Source: Zygaena filipendulae
Taxonomy: Eukaryota; Arthropoda; Insecta; Lepidoptera; Zygaenidae
Length of the DNA stretch: 64,000 nt
Direction: 5' to 3'
Assembly: GCA_907165275.2 (NCBI GenBank)
Contig: OU015650.1
Location: 2,076,001 to 2,140,000, forward strand
Part shown: positions 1 through 10,600 of the stretch, piece after piece
Layout of the letters: each line of letters starts with the position of its first letter
How positions within the stretch are numbered: position 1 is the first letter of the stretch
Translations under genes and position numbers: made by a program
Notes under the pieces: model-generated
What the model saw: the letters and a program-made list of their open reading frames with translations, nothing else
The model's database searches: none
What the model was told of the DNA's origin: nothing

Positions 1-83
1 ACTTAAAAAACTTCTGCATCTGTCTGTATAAAGTTGTTATTTACAGACTTTTGTCAAAATCATGTGGGTACCTTTATTATATA

Positions 84-218
84 CTAGCTGTTCTCCGCGG
101 TTTCACTCGCGGAAATTTCGAAGATCCTGCCGGAATAGCGAGATACAAAGTACCTTCTATGTACATCTGAAAATGTATGTGCAGAAATTTTCAATGATAA
201 TGATAATATTAGTAGGGA
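84..218 (-). repeat. Helitron-like short element, minus orientation
   Basis: This is the first of many copies of the commonest repeat in the window. The consensus read in its own sense starts TCCTACTAATATTATAAA, carries an ACCGCGG...CCGCGG hairpin near its end and stops at CAGCTAG before T. A TC start, a hairpin followed by CTAG, and insertion between A and T fit Helitron-like elements known from Lepidoptera; the class assignment is inference. Here it runs in reverse, from CTAGCTG to AATATTAGTAGGGAT. It is moderately worn. Confidence 0.75.
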
Positions 219-618
219 TTAATATTACTGAACTAAGATGAGATGGCGATCATTAGTTTTATTATTGTGTTGGAGTAAGTTAATGGTTAAATTTCTATTA
301 TGCTTTAACTAGCTGGTCCTCGATGTTTCGACGAGATTTCAACTCCCATTATTTATCTAACAAACAGAATCAATCGATATTTGTTCGCTCATATCTTATG
401 CGTTAGCGTATTGTTCATTAAATTCGATCGTGATAAAACTTAGGGGGCCACTTGGGGGCCACATTGTTTCTAGAGCTTTTAAAGCTAGTTTATGTCGGTG
501 CTACTATTTTAATTAAATACCAATATTATAAGTTCTACACATTCTTTTCTATATTTTTCATTGTCAAAAATCATGTTCCCTTTTCTAAATTACATTTACT
601 TCTAAAGAGTCTGTAACA

Positions 619-945
619 ATGGGCATGTTGACTAATTTTTATTTTTTAGTCCGTCTTGTAGATTATTAAAAAAGATTGGACACGTATTTTTTCTTTTTTT
701 ACGTAATCAAAAAATAACGGCGATATATTGAGTTGAAATTTCGCGTGACGTCACTATTCTGAAAGTTTGTATGGCGGTTTTGCGGTTAGTGACGTCACGA
801 CCTCCTCATCCTAAACTTTAATGCGCTTTATCTCTGTATATTTTAAATTATTTGAAAAAGCAAAAAATACGTGTCTATTGTTTTTTTATTTTCTAACTGA
901 CGGACTAATTAGAATTTTTATTTTCAAAAGTAGTCCACATCCCTA
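619..945 (+). mobile_element. MITE family 1 (TGACGTCA family), copy 1
   Basis: This element of about 325 bp has ends that are inverted copies of each other (ATGGGCATGTTGACT at the left, its counterpart AGTCCACATCCCTAT at the right). The arms continue inward through TAGTCCGTC and GACACGTATTTTTT. Two TGACGTCA palindromes lie near the centre. No coding capacity is seen. Other copies are at 1885, 30903, 50637 and, broken, at 38380. Confidence 0.85.
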
Positions 946-949
946 TTCT

Positions 950-1610
950 CCTACTGCATGTCTTTGCGCGAAGGTTAGGGTATATAGGGTATAGTATAGG
1001 GTATATTATCTATGGTTAGGAGGAGTTAGTAAATTAGAAATCCCGAAACTCGCACGGGTCGAACTGCGAAATGATAGTAAAAAATCACATCGAAATCCAT
1101 GGTGTACAAATCCTAAATCTCATTTTGTTAATATAATTTGCTCAAGTTGGACACAATGACAGTTGTTGTAGGTTACTTTGCTTTTATTATTTAAAAAGAT
1201 ACAGGAGAACACAGCTAAATTTAGAAAAATAAATATAATAATATGTCCTCATAAACAATAAAATTATAAAGAAAATAACTAACTGCTTCCTCCTTAATGT
1301 AGGTAAGGCTAAAATCTTGTGGCCGCCCACGCAGAGCCTTGTTGACTCAAATATTTGGTATAAAACGCACATAATAAATATTAGTATGTAAATTAAAAAA
1401 AACAATCTTGGGCAAAGAGGAAACAACAAACGATTGGAGTTTTGCTTTCTGTAGGTATGTATCTATTATTTTAATTGTGGTAGAGGGGCATACTAAAAAA
1501 CTAGGTTGGTGAGGCACATTTCTCGTACTTTGTAATATTTTCCTGAACTATGCTAGTTCAATGAAGTCACATTTTGTGTTTTTTGCGCTCAGGACTATTT
1601 CGAAATGACA
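950..1610. other. No gene seen
   Basis: This is AT-rich intergenic DNA. A short degenerate repeat of TATAGGG lies at about 976-1003. I see no supportable coding region. Confidence 0.6.
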
Positions 1611-1619
1611 GTTAAAAAG

Positions 1620-1647
1620 CTCAGACGAAATATTTATTTCGTCTGAG
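1620..1647. mobile_element. 28-bp hairpin insertion with 8-bp target duplication
   Basis: This is a near-perfect palindrome beginning CTCAGACGAAAT and ending ATTTCGTCTGAG, with only a few bases between the arms. It is flanked on both sides by the same 8 bases, TTAAAAAG (1612-1619 and 1648-1655). The structure is an insertion consisting of little more than two terminal inverted repeats. See 7054, 8226, 14639 and the long relative at 43653. Confidence 0.85.
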
Positions 1648-1884
1648 TTAAAAAGGAACAATCTAACATTTTCACTGGTGGTTCGCCATAATTACTTTAA
1701 TTTCTAAAAAATATATACTTTGTCAGAATTAAATGCGATAACTAGCGATAGATTGCCATAACTGAAGGAGAAGAAGAAATAAAACTTAATAAAGTAGGTA
1801 ATCTTTTCGGAGCTATTGAAATAACTACTGTTCAGGGTCAAAAATGTTCCATTATTCGGAACATTTATCGCTAATTAGTTCGCA

Positions 1885-2214
1885 ATGGGGATGTGGGCTA
1901 CTTTTGAAAATCAAAATCCTAATTAGTCCGTCGGTTATAAAATAAAAAAACAATTGACACGTTTTTTTTTGCTTTTTCAAACAAATTAAAATATACAGAG
2001 ATAAAGCGCATTAAAGTTTAGGGTGAGGGGGTCGTGACGTCACTAACCGCTAAAACCGCCATACAAACTGTCATAATAGTGACGTCACGCGAAATTTCAA
2101 CTCAATATATCGCCGTTATTTTTTGATTACGTAAAAAAAGAAAAAATACGTGTCCAATATTTTTTGATAATCTACAAGAGGGACTAAAAAATAAAAATTA
2201 GTCAACATGCCCAT
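1885..2214 (-). mobile_element. MITE family 1 (TGACGTCA family), copy 2
   Basis: This copy is reverse-oriented relative to 619-945 and well preserved over its whole length. It begins ATGGGGATGTGG and ends CAACATGCCCATT, with both central TGACGTCA palindromes kept. Confidence 0.88.
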
Positions 2215-2505
2215 TGTTTCGCTATCGAGTCCTGAAATCCGAAGTCATAAAGTTTTTTAATATGTGGCGTAGTTCCATTGTCGCTTTTTGACACTTTACA
2301 GTTTTATTACATGTAACCTACTACCTACCTATACCTAGATATAGAATATACTTAGGTATATAATGTACATAGATTACTAATAGAATATATACTACTTCCG
2401 GTCAATCCAAATTCAGTCAGTATTAACCAAAACAACAGTATTTTCTTAAAAGTCATTTGCAAAATTTCAATGTCTTCTAGCGTGAGGAATGGCCTCGTGG
2501 TGATC

Positions 2506-2511
2506 TATAAA
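2506..2511 (+). promoter_or_regulatory. TATA box of the 2568 gene
   Basis: TATAAA lies 62 bases upstream of the start codon at 2568. Transcription is expected to start about 30 bases downstream, giving a 5' leader of about 30 bases. Confidence 0.7.
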
Positions 2512-2567
2512 ACTGCTTTGATCCGCAAAAAAATCAACACACATAAAAACGTGGTTTAGTAAAAAAC

Positions 2568-3347
2568 ATGTCGAACTTCAATTTGTTACCGTTTCTAGTT
2601 ATTGCCGTCTTTATGGGGTCGGCGAGCCCCGCCCTTGCCCAAGGTTATAATTTTCGTCGCTTCTCAATTATAAAACTGTCTTGATGCCATGATAGATATG
2701 GCGAGTCGATGATATACCTATCTATTCGAATTCCGTTAAACTTTGTCAAGATTATTTGATATTATTTGTATATGTAAATATTCAACTTACATTATATTAC
2801 AGGAGTTTCAGCTGAAAGCAATGCGGCCAGCGACAGTGGACCAGGGATGGGAAGGCATTTGATCAGGCGGAAACTGTGTGAGAAATTCGGTCTCTGTGGA
2901 CAAGGTTCCGGTGGATATCAAGGCGGATATAACCAAGGCTATCCCGGATATCAAGGACAGATCCCACCAATAAACATCGGGATAAGTCAATCTCAGTCAT
3001 CTTCGAGTCTCGGTGGTGGCGGATATGGTCACGGAAGTTTCCCCAATAATTACCAGTACAATAATCCTAATGGATATTACGGTGCATATCCGGGCGGTTT
3101 TAACAGACCAGGATATTTCGGTAATGGCTTTGGTTCATACAACAACCAGTTCAATGGGAACTATTATGGAGGGGGTGGTAGCTATGGAGGGTACCCGAGT
3201 GGAGGATATCCCATTGGAGGATACCCTAGTGGAGGTTATTACAACGGATTCAGACCTTACAGGGCTGGACCGTACTACGATGAATCTACCACGAATCAAG
3301 GAAATGCAAATCAAGAAGATGATAGCAGCAGTGAATACTCAGATTAG
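2568..3347 (+). CDS. Secreted Gly/Tyr/Asn-rich protein (206 aa)
   Basis: Two exons, 2568-2643 and 2803-3347, joined by a phase-1 intron (CAAG|GTTATA ... TTACAG|GAG). Exon 1 encodes a signal peptide (MSNFNLLPFLVIAVF..., cleavage probably after the Ala-Leu-Ala at residues 22-24). Exon 2 continues with a short Ser/Ala/Asn stretch, then HLIRRKLC at residues 44-51 with two cysteines (51 and 57). A long Gly/Tyr/Asn/Pro region follows (GYQGGYNQGYPGYQG, later GGYPSGGYPIGGYPSGGY). The tail is acidic (DDSSSEYSD). The IRR at 46-48 is a weaker version of the RVRR site in neighbouring genes. The protein is likely extracellular and structural (cuticle, silk or eggshell type), which is inferred from composition only. 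A TATA box lies 62 bp upstream and AATAAA at 3404. The start was chosen because only this ATG precedes a signal peptide and a consistent splice. Confidence 0.85.
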
Positions 3348-3403
3348 AGGATAAACCTGCTGGATGATGAAAAACAGTGATGATGTTATCAAATGAATTG
3401 TAC

Positions 3404-3409
3404 AATAAA
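3404..3409 (+). terminator. Poly(A) signal AATAAA of the 2568 gene
   Basis: AATAAA lies 57 bases after the stop codon and is followed by a T-rich stretch. Confidence 0.75.
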
Positions 3410-3440
3410 ATTTATTTATTATTTCATTGTACTTATTAGT

Positions 3441-3545
3441 TATAGCTGTCCCCTGCGGTTTTACCCGCGGTCATTTCTGAGTTCCCGCGGGAATTTCGAG
3501 ATAAAAGTACCCTATGTCAATCAGAACTTCATGATATTAGTGTAG
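3441..3545 (-). repeat. Helitron-like fragment
   Basis: This is a worn CCGCGG-rich end (CTGTCCCCTGCGG ... TTCCCGCGGGAATTTCGAG). The far AATATTAGTAGGA end is lost. It lies directly after the poly(A) signal of the 2568 gene. Confidence 0.75.
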
Positions 3546-3868
3546 ATAAGCATTAAAATGTTCTGTGATAATTAATGGAAAATGAGTAAAATGGTAAAAC
3601 AACGATGAAAATTATGTTTAAATTTTATTGACCACCTAAAAACTCGTTGGAATTGACTGCACAGTAATTATTTTGGAACATGTTTATTGATAACGATCGG
3701 CCCACAGGCTACACTGGTCTGGGAAGATTTACCTAGTTTTTTTTTTGCTATAATAAACTACTTACCCAGTCTATCTAAAGGGGAAGACACCGCAATTACT
3801 TTACCGTAATATTATTGTCAAATTTATGGGTGCAGTGACTTTCATGCTAGTGGGAGACATATTCATAG

Positions 3869-3876
3869 TATAAAAG
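3869..3876 (+). promoter_or_regulatory. TATA box of the 3972 gene
   Basis: TATAAAAG lies 103 bases before the start codon, with an initiator-like TCATC about 30 bases further on. It lies within the 625-bp gap after the 2568 gene. Confidence 0.7.
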
Positions 3877-3971
3877 TTCGGAGAAAGGTTGCATAAGTCA
3901 TCTTCGACAGCTTACAGCAACATTGCAAATATTCCATTACCTATATTAAAAATAACTGGCTACTCTTTAAA

Positions 3972-5591
3972 ATGGTTAAACAATTTTTGATCGTAGTAGC
4001 TCTAGTTTCTTTTTGCCAAGCTGTACCAATATGGTTTGAAGGTAAGATCAAGTAATCTTTGTTTAATAGGTAATTATACTATCAATGTGTATAGATTTGA
4101 ATTTTAAAAAGTCTTACAGGTAGACGTTTTTAAATGTTTTACCATGGTTTTTTTTTTCAATGAACTAACTTACTAAATATTTCCATTTTAAATACTTTCT
4201 TAGACTTAGAAAAGATTTTAGTATATTTTAAAATACCCCTTCAAACAAAAAAGAATATTCCAAATTGGTCCAGCCGTCTTCGAGTAATCGCGTAACAAAC
4301 ATACAAAAAAAACGTACAATCGAATTGAGAACCTCCTCCTCTTTTGGAAGTCGGTTAAAAAATTGCAAACATACAAATATAATATTAGGAAAACACAGAT
4401 CTTTCCTTTTTAAAAGTTGGTTATACATCTTTTACTTTAGTGTTAATAACATGTTAATTTTTCTTAATTCATTCTATAGCAGAGTAAAATTGCGGTGAAA
4501 ATAGTCTTGTGAACTGTACTTGCATATGAAATCCACAAACATTTATTAATTACTAGCTGTGTCCCGCGGTTTCACCTACGTGCAACGTATATAAATAAAA
4601 ACTTTTTTCACGACCGATTCCGAACGATCCGATTTATATGAAACAAACTCCAAGCTAAGCTGTGAAAACCGCCTGACAATCCGTTCAGTAGATTCGGAGA
4701 TTATCGCGAACAGAAAGACAGACAGACAGACAGACAGAAACGAAATTTTAAAAACTTTTTTTGTTTTTGGTTGCTTTTCTTTTATCGCCACCCCCTGTTA
4801 ATTTTTGTTAAAAATATTTAATGTACAGAATCGCGAATTCTACTCTTTTATTACAGTATTAGATATCCAAAATTAACTTAATACAAGCTACTTAGGTCGT
4901 GATTGTTTTGTTTGTTTTTAAAAGTTATTTATTTAATTATATTACAATGTGAACAAATGAGCTTAATGTAAATGTACACGGCATATATTCAGATGGAGAT
5001 ATCCCCGGAGTTATTTTGCGCGTGAGGCGTTCACCGGACTCTGCGTTTGGGTTCGGCAGCGGCTTCAGCTCCAACATCGGTGGAATCAGACACTCTACGG
5101 GCATCGGTGCATCCTTCCAGACTGGCGACGCTGAGGCTTTCGGAGCTGGGTTCGGAATCAACAATGGATACCCTCAAGCCGGCGGAATAGGTTTCGCCAG
5201 CGCAGGACCATCTCGATACCAACGTCCGTCTAACAACGGTGGTGGCTCCCGGCCTTACGGTTCAGCGGTCTCGTCGGCCCAGTCTTTTGGACCAGGACGG
5301 TACCATACCGCCACAGCTTCAGCTGAGAACGGAAGCGACGGCGCATGGTCGGCTCAGTCGAACGCGGAAAATGATTATGGCACCGCAACCTCTTCTGCAA
5401 ATGTTGGCAACGGCCAGGGTTATTACAACACGGCCGTGGCAGCAGCTGAGAACTTTGACGGGTACAGAGCGAGCACTGCTCAGGCAGTCCGGCAGAGGGG
5501 GCCGTCTCTTCAGCACAGTGGTGCTTCCAGCATCAATGCTCCTGGTATCCAAGCAGCGCATTCTCACGCTGTTAACACAGGATATTACTAA
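3972..5591 (+). CDS. Secreted Gly/Ala/Ser-rich pro-protein with RVRR site (222 aa)
   Basis: Exons 3972-4041 and 4993-5591, phase-1 intron (GAAG|GTAAGA ... ATTCAG|ATGG), 951 bp. Residues 1-18 are a signal peptide (MVKQFLIVVALVSFCQAV). A short pro-segment ends at RVRR (residues 33-36), a furin-type site. The predicted mature chain starts SPDSAFGFGSGF and is Gly-rich. It then turns into an Ala/Ser/Asn-rich half with alternating small residues (TATASAENGSDG, AWSAQSNAENDYG, TATSSANVGNG) and ends NTGYY. There are no cysteines in the mature part. The layout of signal, pro-segment, RxRR and Gly-rich chain is shared with the 32480, 52718 and 58198 genes. It also resembles the layout of attacin/gloverin antimicrobial peptides, but I see no clear sequence match to those; a silk or cuticle component is equally possible. 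The intron holds two transposon fragments. Confidence 0.85.
4225..4350 (-). repeat. Fragment of the ACCGACTTCC repeat family
   Basis: This stretch reads toward GAACCTCCTCCTCTTTTGGAAGTCGGTTAAAAA. It matches longer copies at 36166-36420 and 49800-50170. It sits inside the intron of the 3972 gene. Confidence 0.7.
4553..4760 (-). repeat. Helitron-like element with (GACA)n
   Basis: CTAGCTGTGTCCCGCGG starts a reverse-oriented copy of a longer subtype (CCGTTCAGTAGATTCGG, then a GACA microsatellite at about 4716-4738). It lies in the intron of the 3972 gene, 230 bp before exon 2. Confidence 0.75.
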
Positions 5592-5800
5592 AACATTTTA
5601 AAAGTTTAAATTTTGTGGGATCCAACGATAAAAATATTTATAAAATCTTGTATTTATAATGAACTACTATTACCGTAAGTTATTTATTTATGGAGAATAA
5701 TTGTAAAGACGTGGAGACGACTGTGATAGTGAGGTCTTTAAAAATATATTTATTTTAATTTTAAACCATACCGTGGAGTGTTTAATTTTCCTACTAGCGC

Positions 5801-5806
5801 AATAAA
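5801..5806 (+). terminator. Candidate poly(A) signal of the 3972 gene
   Basis: AATAAA lies 210 bases after the stop at 5591. No nearer canonical hexamer is seen, so the 3' end is uncertain. Confidence 0.45.
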
Positions 5807-5809
5807 ACC

Positions 5810-6040
5810 CCAGAGGATCAGTCTCGAAAAAAAAAAACGCTTAATAACGTGACTGTTGGCGTGCAATAAATATTATGTGCAGTGAAGAACTAGTTAGGGG
5901 GGCATTGCTCGGAAACTTCTTCGAAGGTTAATTTTTTGCATGATTCTATGATAATTATCAAAGCGGTCGTGTAACTTATGAACGACTTGGTCAATTGAAG
6001 TGATATTCGCACAGGTATACTTATTCGTTTTATAGTATAG
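5810..6040. other. No gene seen
   Basis: This is AT-rich intergenic DNA after the 3972 gene, with no recognised element. Confidence 0.5.
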
Positions 6041-6044
6041 ACAA

Positions 6045-6245
6045 CTAGCTGCGCCCCGCGATTTCACCCGCGTGAGTTTCGGAATTCCCGCAGGAACTCC
6101 AAACTTCTTTCATAAGAACCTTCTCCTATACCACAAATCACAATAAACATGCACAACATAAAAGATAGCGAAATCGGTTCAGCTCCAGCTGTTCACGCAT
6201 GACGCCGTGACCAAGGGAAATAGGGATTCATTTTTATATATAAGT
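6045..6245 (-). repeat. Helitron-like element
   Basis: CTAGCTGCGCCCCGCG starts a reverse copy of the TTCGGAATTCCCGCAGGAACTCC subtype. A closely similar copy starts at 61490. Confidence 0.75.
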
Positions 6246-6249
6246 ACCT

Positions 6250-7040
6250 ATAGATGTTTCGTATAGTTATATGTCACAAGTTATTTATACTTGATGACAA
6301 TAATGCTTGGATATTATCATATAGATAGAGCCACCTAGTACCAAATTAAACATAAGACTTACAAGAAAATTGATATAATACTTTTTGTAAATAAACACGG
6401 TATTTATATACATATTATACACACAGACTGAGAGAAGACACAAGTGTCCGTCACACATAAATGTGCAGTCTGATGCGGAGATAGGACCCGTGATACCTGG
6501 CGCAGTGGTTATAGGTTCATCAGTTTTAACCGACTTCTTTGAATAAATTATTATATGTATTACACAACAAATTGTACCTAAAGTGAGTACGATTGTAGTT
6601 CAAGACTTATTTGCTAGAAGAACAAATGGTTTTGTCTTTTTATCAATTTACTTTTGTGGTCGCCACTGAAAGTCACCGTCGTGACTAGTTCCACGGCATA
6701 GGCTGAGTGGTAGCTATTTTGCTGCCGTGTCTATTTTAAAATTCGGAAAGTTACAAAGTGTTTTATATTGGTAGCAATTCAATTTCTATTCTATTCTACA
6801 CTTAGGAAAAGTTCTTTTAAAATAAGATAATTTAATGGTATATATATAATTAACTACTTACATAATTATAAATTGTAATGTCTCAAAAAATGCACAAATT
6901 CTTAGCTCACAAACAAGTACCTACGGGACTGAGTTACACCGTCATCGTCAGTGCTACTATTCGAAAGTGTGAACCAACTGTGGACGGTGGTAATGTTGTG
7001 CAATCTAAAAGCTGCGAGGGCTATTCCTTACCTAACTTTT
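6250..7040. other. No gene seen
   Basis: AT-rich intergenic DNA. A short open frame at 6878-7084 has no composition or splice support and runs into the hairpin insertion at 7054. Confidence 0.5.
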
Positions 7041-7053
7041 GTCTTATTTCAAA

Positions 7054-7085
7054 CTCAGACGAAATAACTTTTTATTTCGTCTGAG
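7054..7085. mobile_element. 32-bp hairpin insertion with 8-bp target duplication
   Basis: CTCAGACGAAATAA and its inverted counterpart ATTTCGTCTGAG are separated by a few T/A bases. The identical octamer ATTTCAAA lies immediately on both sides (7046-7053 and 7086-7093). Confidence 0.87.
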
Positions 7086-7496
7086 ATTTCAAAGTAGAAT
7101 AACACATAGATAAATAACAGATACATTGACCATACAAACATACAACATCAAACATACAACGTCCTATTCCTGTGACGGGGCAAAGCTGCGAGTATAATAT
7201 TATAGTTATGCATACCTCTTTGACTGGTATATAGTTTATGAAATAATGGATGGAAAACAATTTAACGTTTAATCTAAAATGATATTGATATAAAGTATAA
7301 ACGGTCATAGTTATAGACAGAGACGAGACACACTATCTAAGCTTTAGTGGGTAATCGGATAGAAGGCGAACGAACGAGTAGACATTAATTTTATAGTGTC
7401 GATGGCGTTAAGTTTTTGATGTAGTATGTATATCTAGTTAACTTTTTTTAAATTAAAAGTAGGTACTAGGTATGGCAGGTGATAGAATAGACCTCG

Positions 7497-7688
7497 GTGG
7501 GAGAGTGGCGCGCGAGTTGCGGGGGCAACGCTCGGCGCTCGGCTCGCGCAGTGTCGCCGCCGCCGACTCCCGCGCACACCGCACCATGCGCGCTCCGCTG
7601 CTGTCGCTGCTGGTGCTGGCTGCCGCGCTGGCGGTCTGCTCGGCCGCCCCCGCGCCGCAGAAGGCCAAATTACAGTTCGGAAACAATG
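7497..7688 (+). promoter_or_regulatory. CpG-rich, TATA-less promoter and first exon of the 7586 gene
   Basis: This stretch of about 190 bp is markedly GC- and CpG-rich against an AT-rich surround. No TATA box is visible. A CAGTG initiator-like site lies at about 7549, some 37 bases before the ATG. The other eight genes here have TATA boxes, so this gene is probably driven differently. Confidence 0.5.
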
Positions 7689-10600
7689 GTAAGTACTGAG
7701 CCCTTATTCACTATGACCAACAACATTGCTTGCTCATAACGCGCATCCCAAAAACACAATCCCAAATGCTACAGATGCCAAAATATTAGTAATTATTATT
7801 CTGTGCGTCATGAGATAATGTGTAGTAGAGGTATTTTTTTTAAATGAAACTTCTTGAAGCACGAGGGAAAGACAATTTTGTGGCGCGTCATCTTAACGCG
7901 ACGTGTTATGGTCATAGTGAATAAGGTTCCTGGAACGTTACCTTGGCGGGAATGTTCACAAATGCTTGTAAAATAAAAATAAAACTTTTTCAGATTTTAG
8001 TTAAATTTATATTTTATACTAGCTGCTCCCCGCGGTTTCACCCGCGCTATTTTCGGAGTTCCCGCGGAAATTGCGAGATAAAAGAACCTTACCTTCTCTA
8101 TATCCCTGAGGTTTTTGCAAATATTCACGATTCATCGGTTAAGCTGTGAAAGCGAAAAACCAATAAATTAACAAGTCACATATTCGCATTGTCTACAATA
8201 TTAGGTGGGATTTCACAGGGAAACCCTCAGACCAAATTCGTCTGAGGGGAAACCATGATATAAAATGTAAATTCCCAAATCAATTCTTTCTACGTATTTT
8301 CAAGCAGCGTGAACATGGAGGTTGACTCTACATCCCCCCCCACCGAAACTTTTATTTTGATAGAAACAAGAAGTTAAGAGGATCGTTCCCGGTCGAGACG
8401 CGTCGCGAGTACGTATTTGCAAAAATTCTATCTGTTTCATGCCGCTCTGCTTCCCTCCTGGCGTCGACAACACAAACACAACATGCGCTAATTCGATTGA
8501 ACATGTTGTAACTCTACTACTACCTATACCCATGCGCGAAAATCTTTAATCAGGCTAAATATCTTTTTTTTTATAGCAGTTGATAATCAGATTAAAAAGC
8601 TTAAATGAAACCTACGTACCCAATACGTACCGTTAGAAGTTAAACATCTGTTTGTACTGTTATTTGATGCCTCATTATTTACATAATATTATGATTGTTA
8701 AGTAGAGCTCTTTCTTTTCTTACATTATTTTATTTTACAACTAACTGTTCTCCGCGGTTTTGCCCGCTGTAATTTCTTTCTCTGTATCCATGACAACGTG
8801 CATGCACATGATAATCGGTTAAGCCGTTGAGGTGTGAAAGCGTAACAAACAAACAAATAAACAAACAAACAAATATTTTATAAGGATATTCAAACACTAC
8901 CATTTTATGATTTTAAATGAATTTATTCTGTTTCAGTTTTTTACTGAGGTGCCAAACACGGTTTTTATCGAGTACCTACTCAACTAAATTTACTTAATGA
9001 CTAGGTACATAATTATAACTTCCTAGTCTCATTTTTATTAAACTTCTTTGTGCAGAGCGTAGAGTGTAGGCTGTAGAACAATGAGTCATTTGGTGTTTAA
9101 TCAACTTGATCGGTAGTAGCTTAGTCAGTAATACGTAAATACCTACTTACCTATTTTAAAAGAACGTTTTTAAGATAATCTCATTCCCAAATCACTCAAA
9201 CGAAAGACATATTAATAACCACAGTAGGGGAAGTCCGGGCAAAGTGGACACCTTAACGTTCGATTGGCTGTGGAAATAAAAAGGATAGAGACTGAAATAA
9301 AGTAACGACTGAGTTTGGATCAGTATTTATTAAAGTTTTTAATATAATCAAGAAAATTAACATAACATCAGTACTTTACATAATATTGTTGATAATATTG
9401 CAGTTAGTGCCGCTATCCGCTTTGCCCAACCCACCGGGCAAAGTGAATACACTGTTAAATCGAGGAACAATTACCGAAAAATAAAACTGAAAATGTAAAT
9501 AGAGAAAAAGAATGATTAAACAGCATAACTAATCCGTTATCAGGGCAGTTGTCACAGAGAAATATGCCTTTTCCTTCATAAGCCGTGTATTTTTTGACTC
9601 CATTGCTTGCTTGAAGGATGCTCATTTATTTCAATATAGTCTTCTCCACAAAAATAACACTCAAACTTTTCATCATTTTTTCTGTCCTTAGATTTATTTA
9701 TTTTAGAATGTTTGGTAGTTTTGGCCGTTTTATTATTTTTGATTGTTTTGGTTGTTTTTCTTTAGCGTACGTTTTGTTTTTTTATCTAAATCATTGTTAA
9801 TATTTTTCAATACTTTGGCATTTGTTTTAGTGAATTTAGTTTTCTGTTCTTCATAAGTGTATCCACTTTGCCCGTGCCCGCTTTGCCCAACAGGTACTTG
9901 TTGAATGAAACCTAACCTAGAACCAAATCTAGAAACAACATCTCAATTAAACTCACAGTATATCAACACGAAACCATGCTCTTTGAGGTCACAATCAATC
10001 CAAAACACGATCACCACATGTACATGAATGATAATGCAATAACGTACCTTCAAATATCATAACAAATGTTCACTTTTCTCTTTTTCTCGTTTTTTTCGTA
10101 TATTACGCGTGACCGTCCGCTTTCGCTGTTTGCATGCGATTGAGGGGAAGGGGAAGGGCCTCTTGCCACAAGACCCGCGTGTTCGGGGGCGCCATTTTGG
10201 AATTTTAGAGGGTATTCGCTTTGCCTAGGCTGTTCGCTTTGCCCGGTCTTCCCCTACTCTTATTCTTACGGAGCGTATACAATAGGTAGGTATACAATAT
10301 ACATATTATAGACTATACTTATTACTTATAGATTTCTATTATCACTACATAGTAGAAAACAAAGTCGCTTCCCGCTGTCTGTCTGTCCCTATGTATGTAT
10401 GTTTAGATCTTTATACGCAACGGATTTTCATGCGGTTTTCACCAAAAGATAGAGTGATTCACGAGGAAAGTTTAATATATCTATTTTTTATCCTGGAATT
10501 CCCGCGGGAACTCCGAAATTACCGCGGGTAAAACCGCTGGTACCATATACGTTGGCAACACCCTAAATTAATAAGTATTACACTTGCAAATTAAATACTT

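Noticed and set aside
3972..5591. Calling the 3972 gene an attacin or gloverin
   Set aside because: The layout (signal, pro-segment, RxRR, Gly-rich chain) is similar, but no sequence block specific to those families could be recognised.
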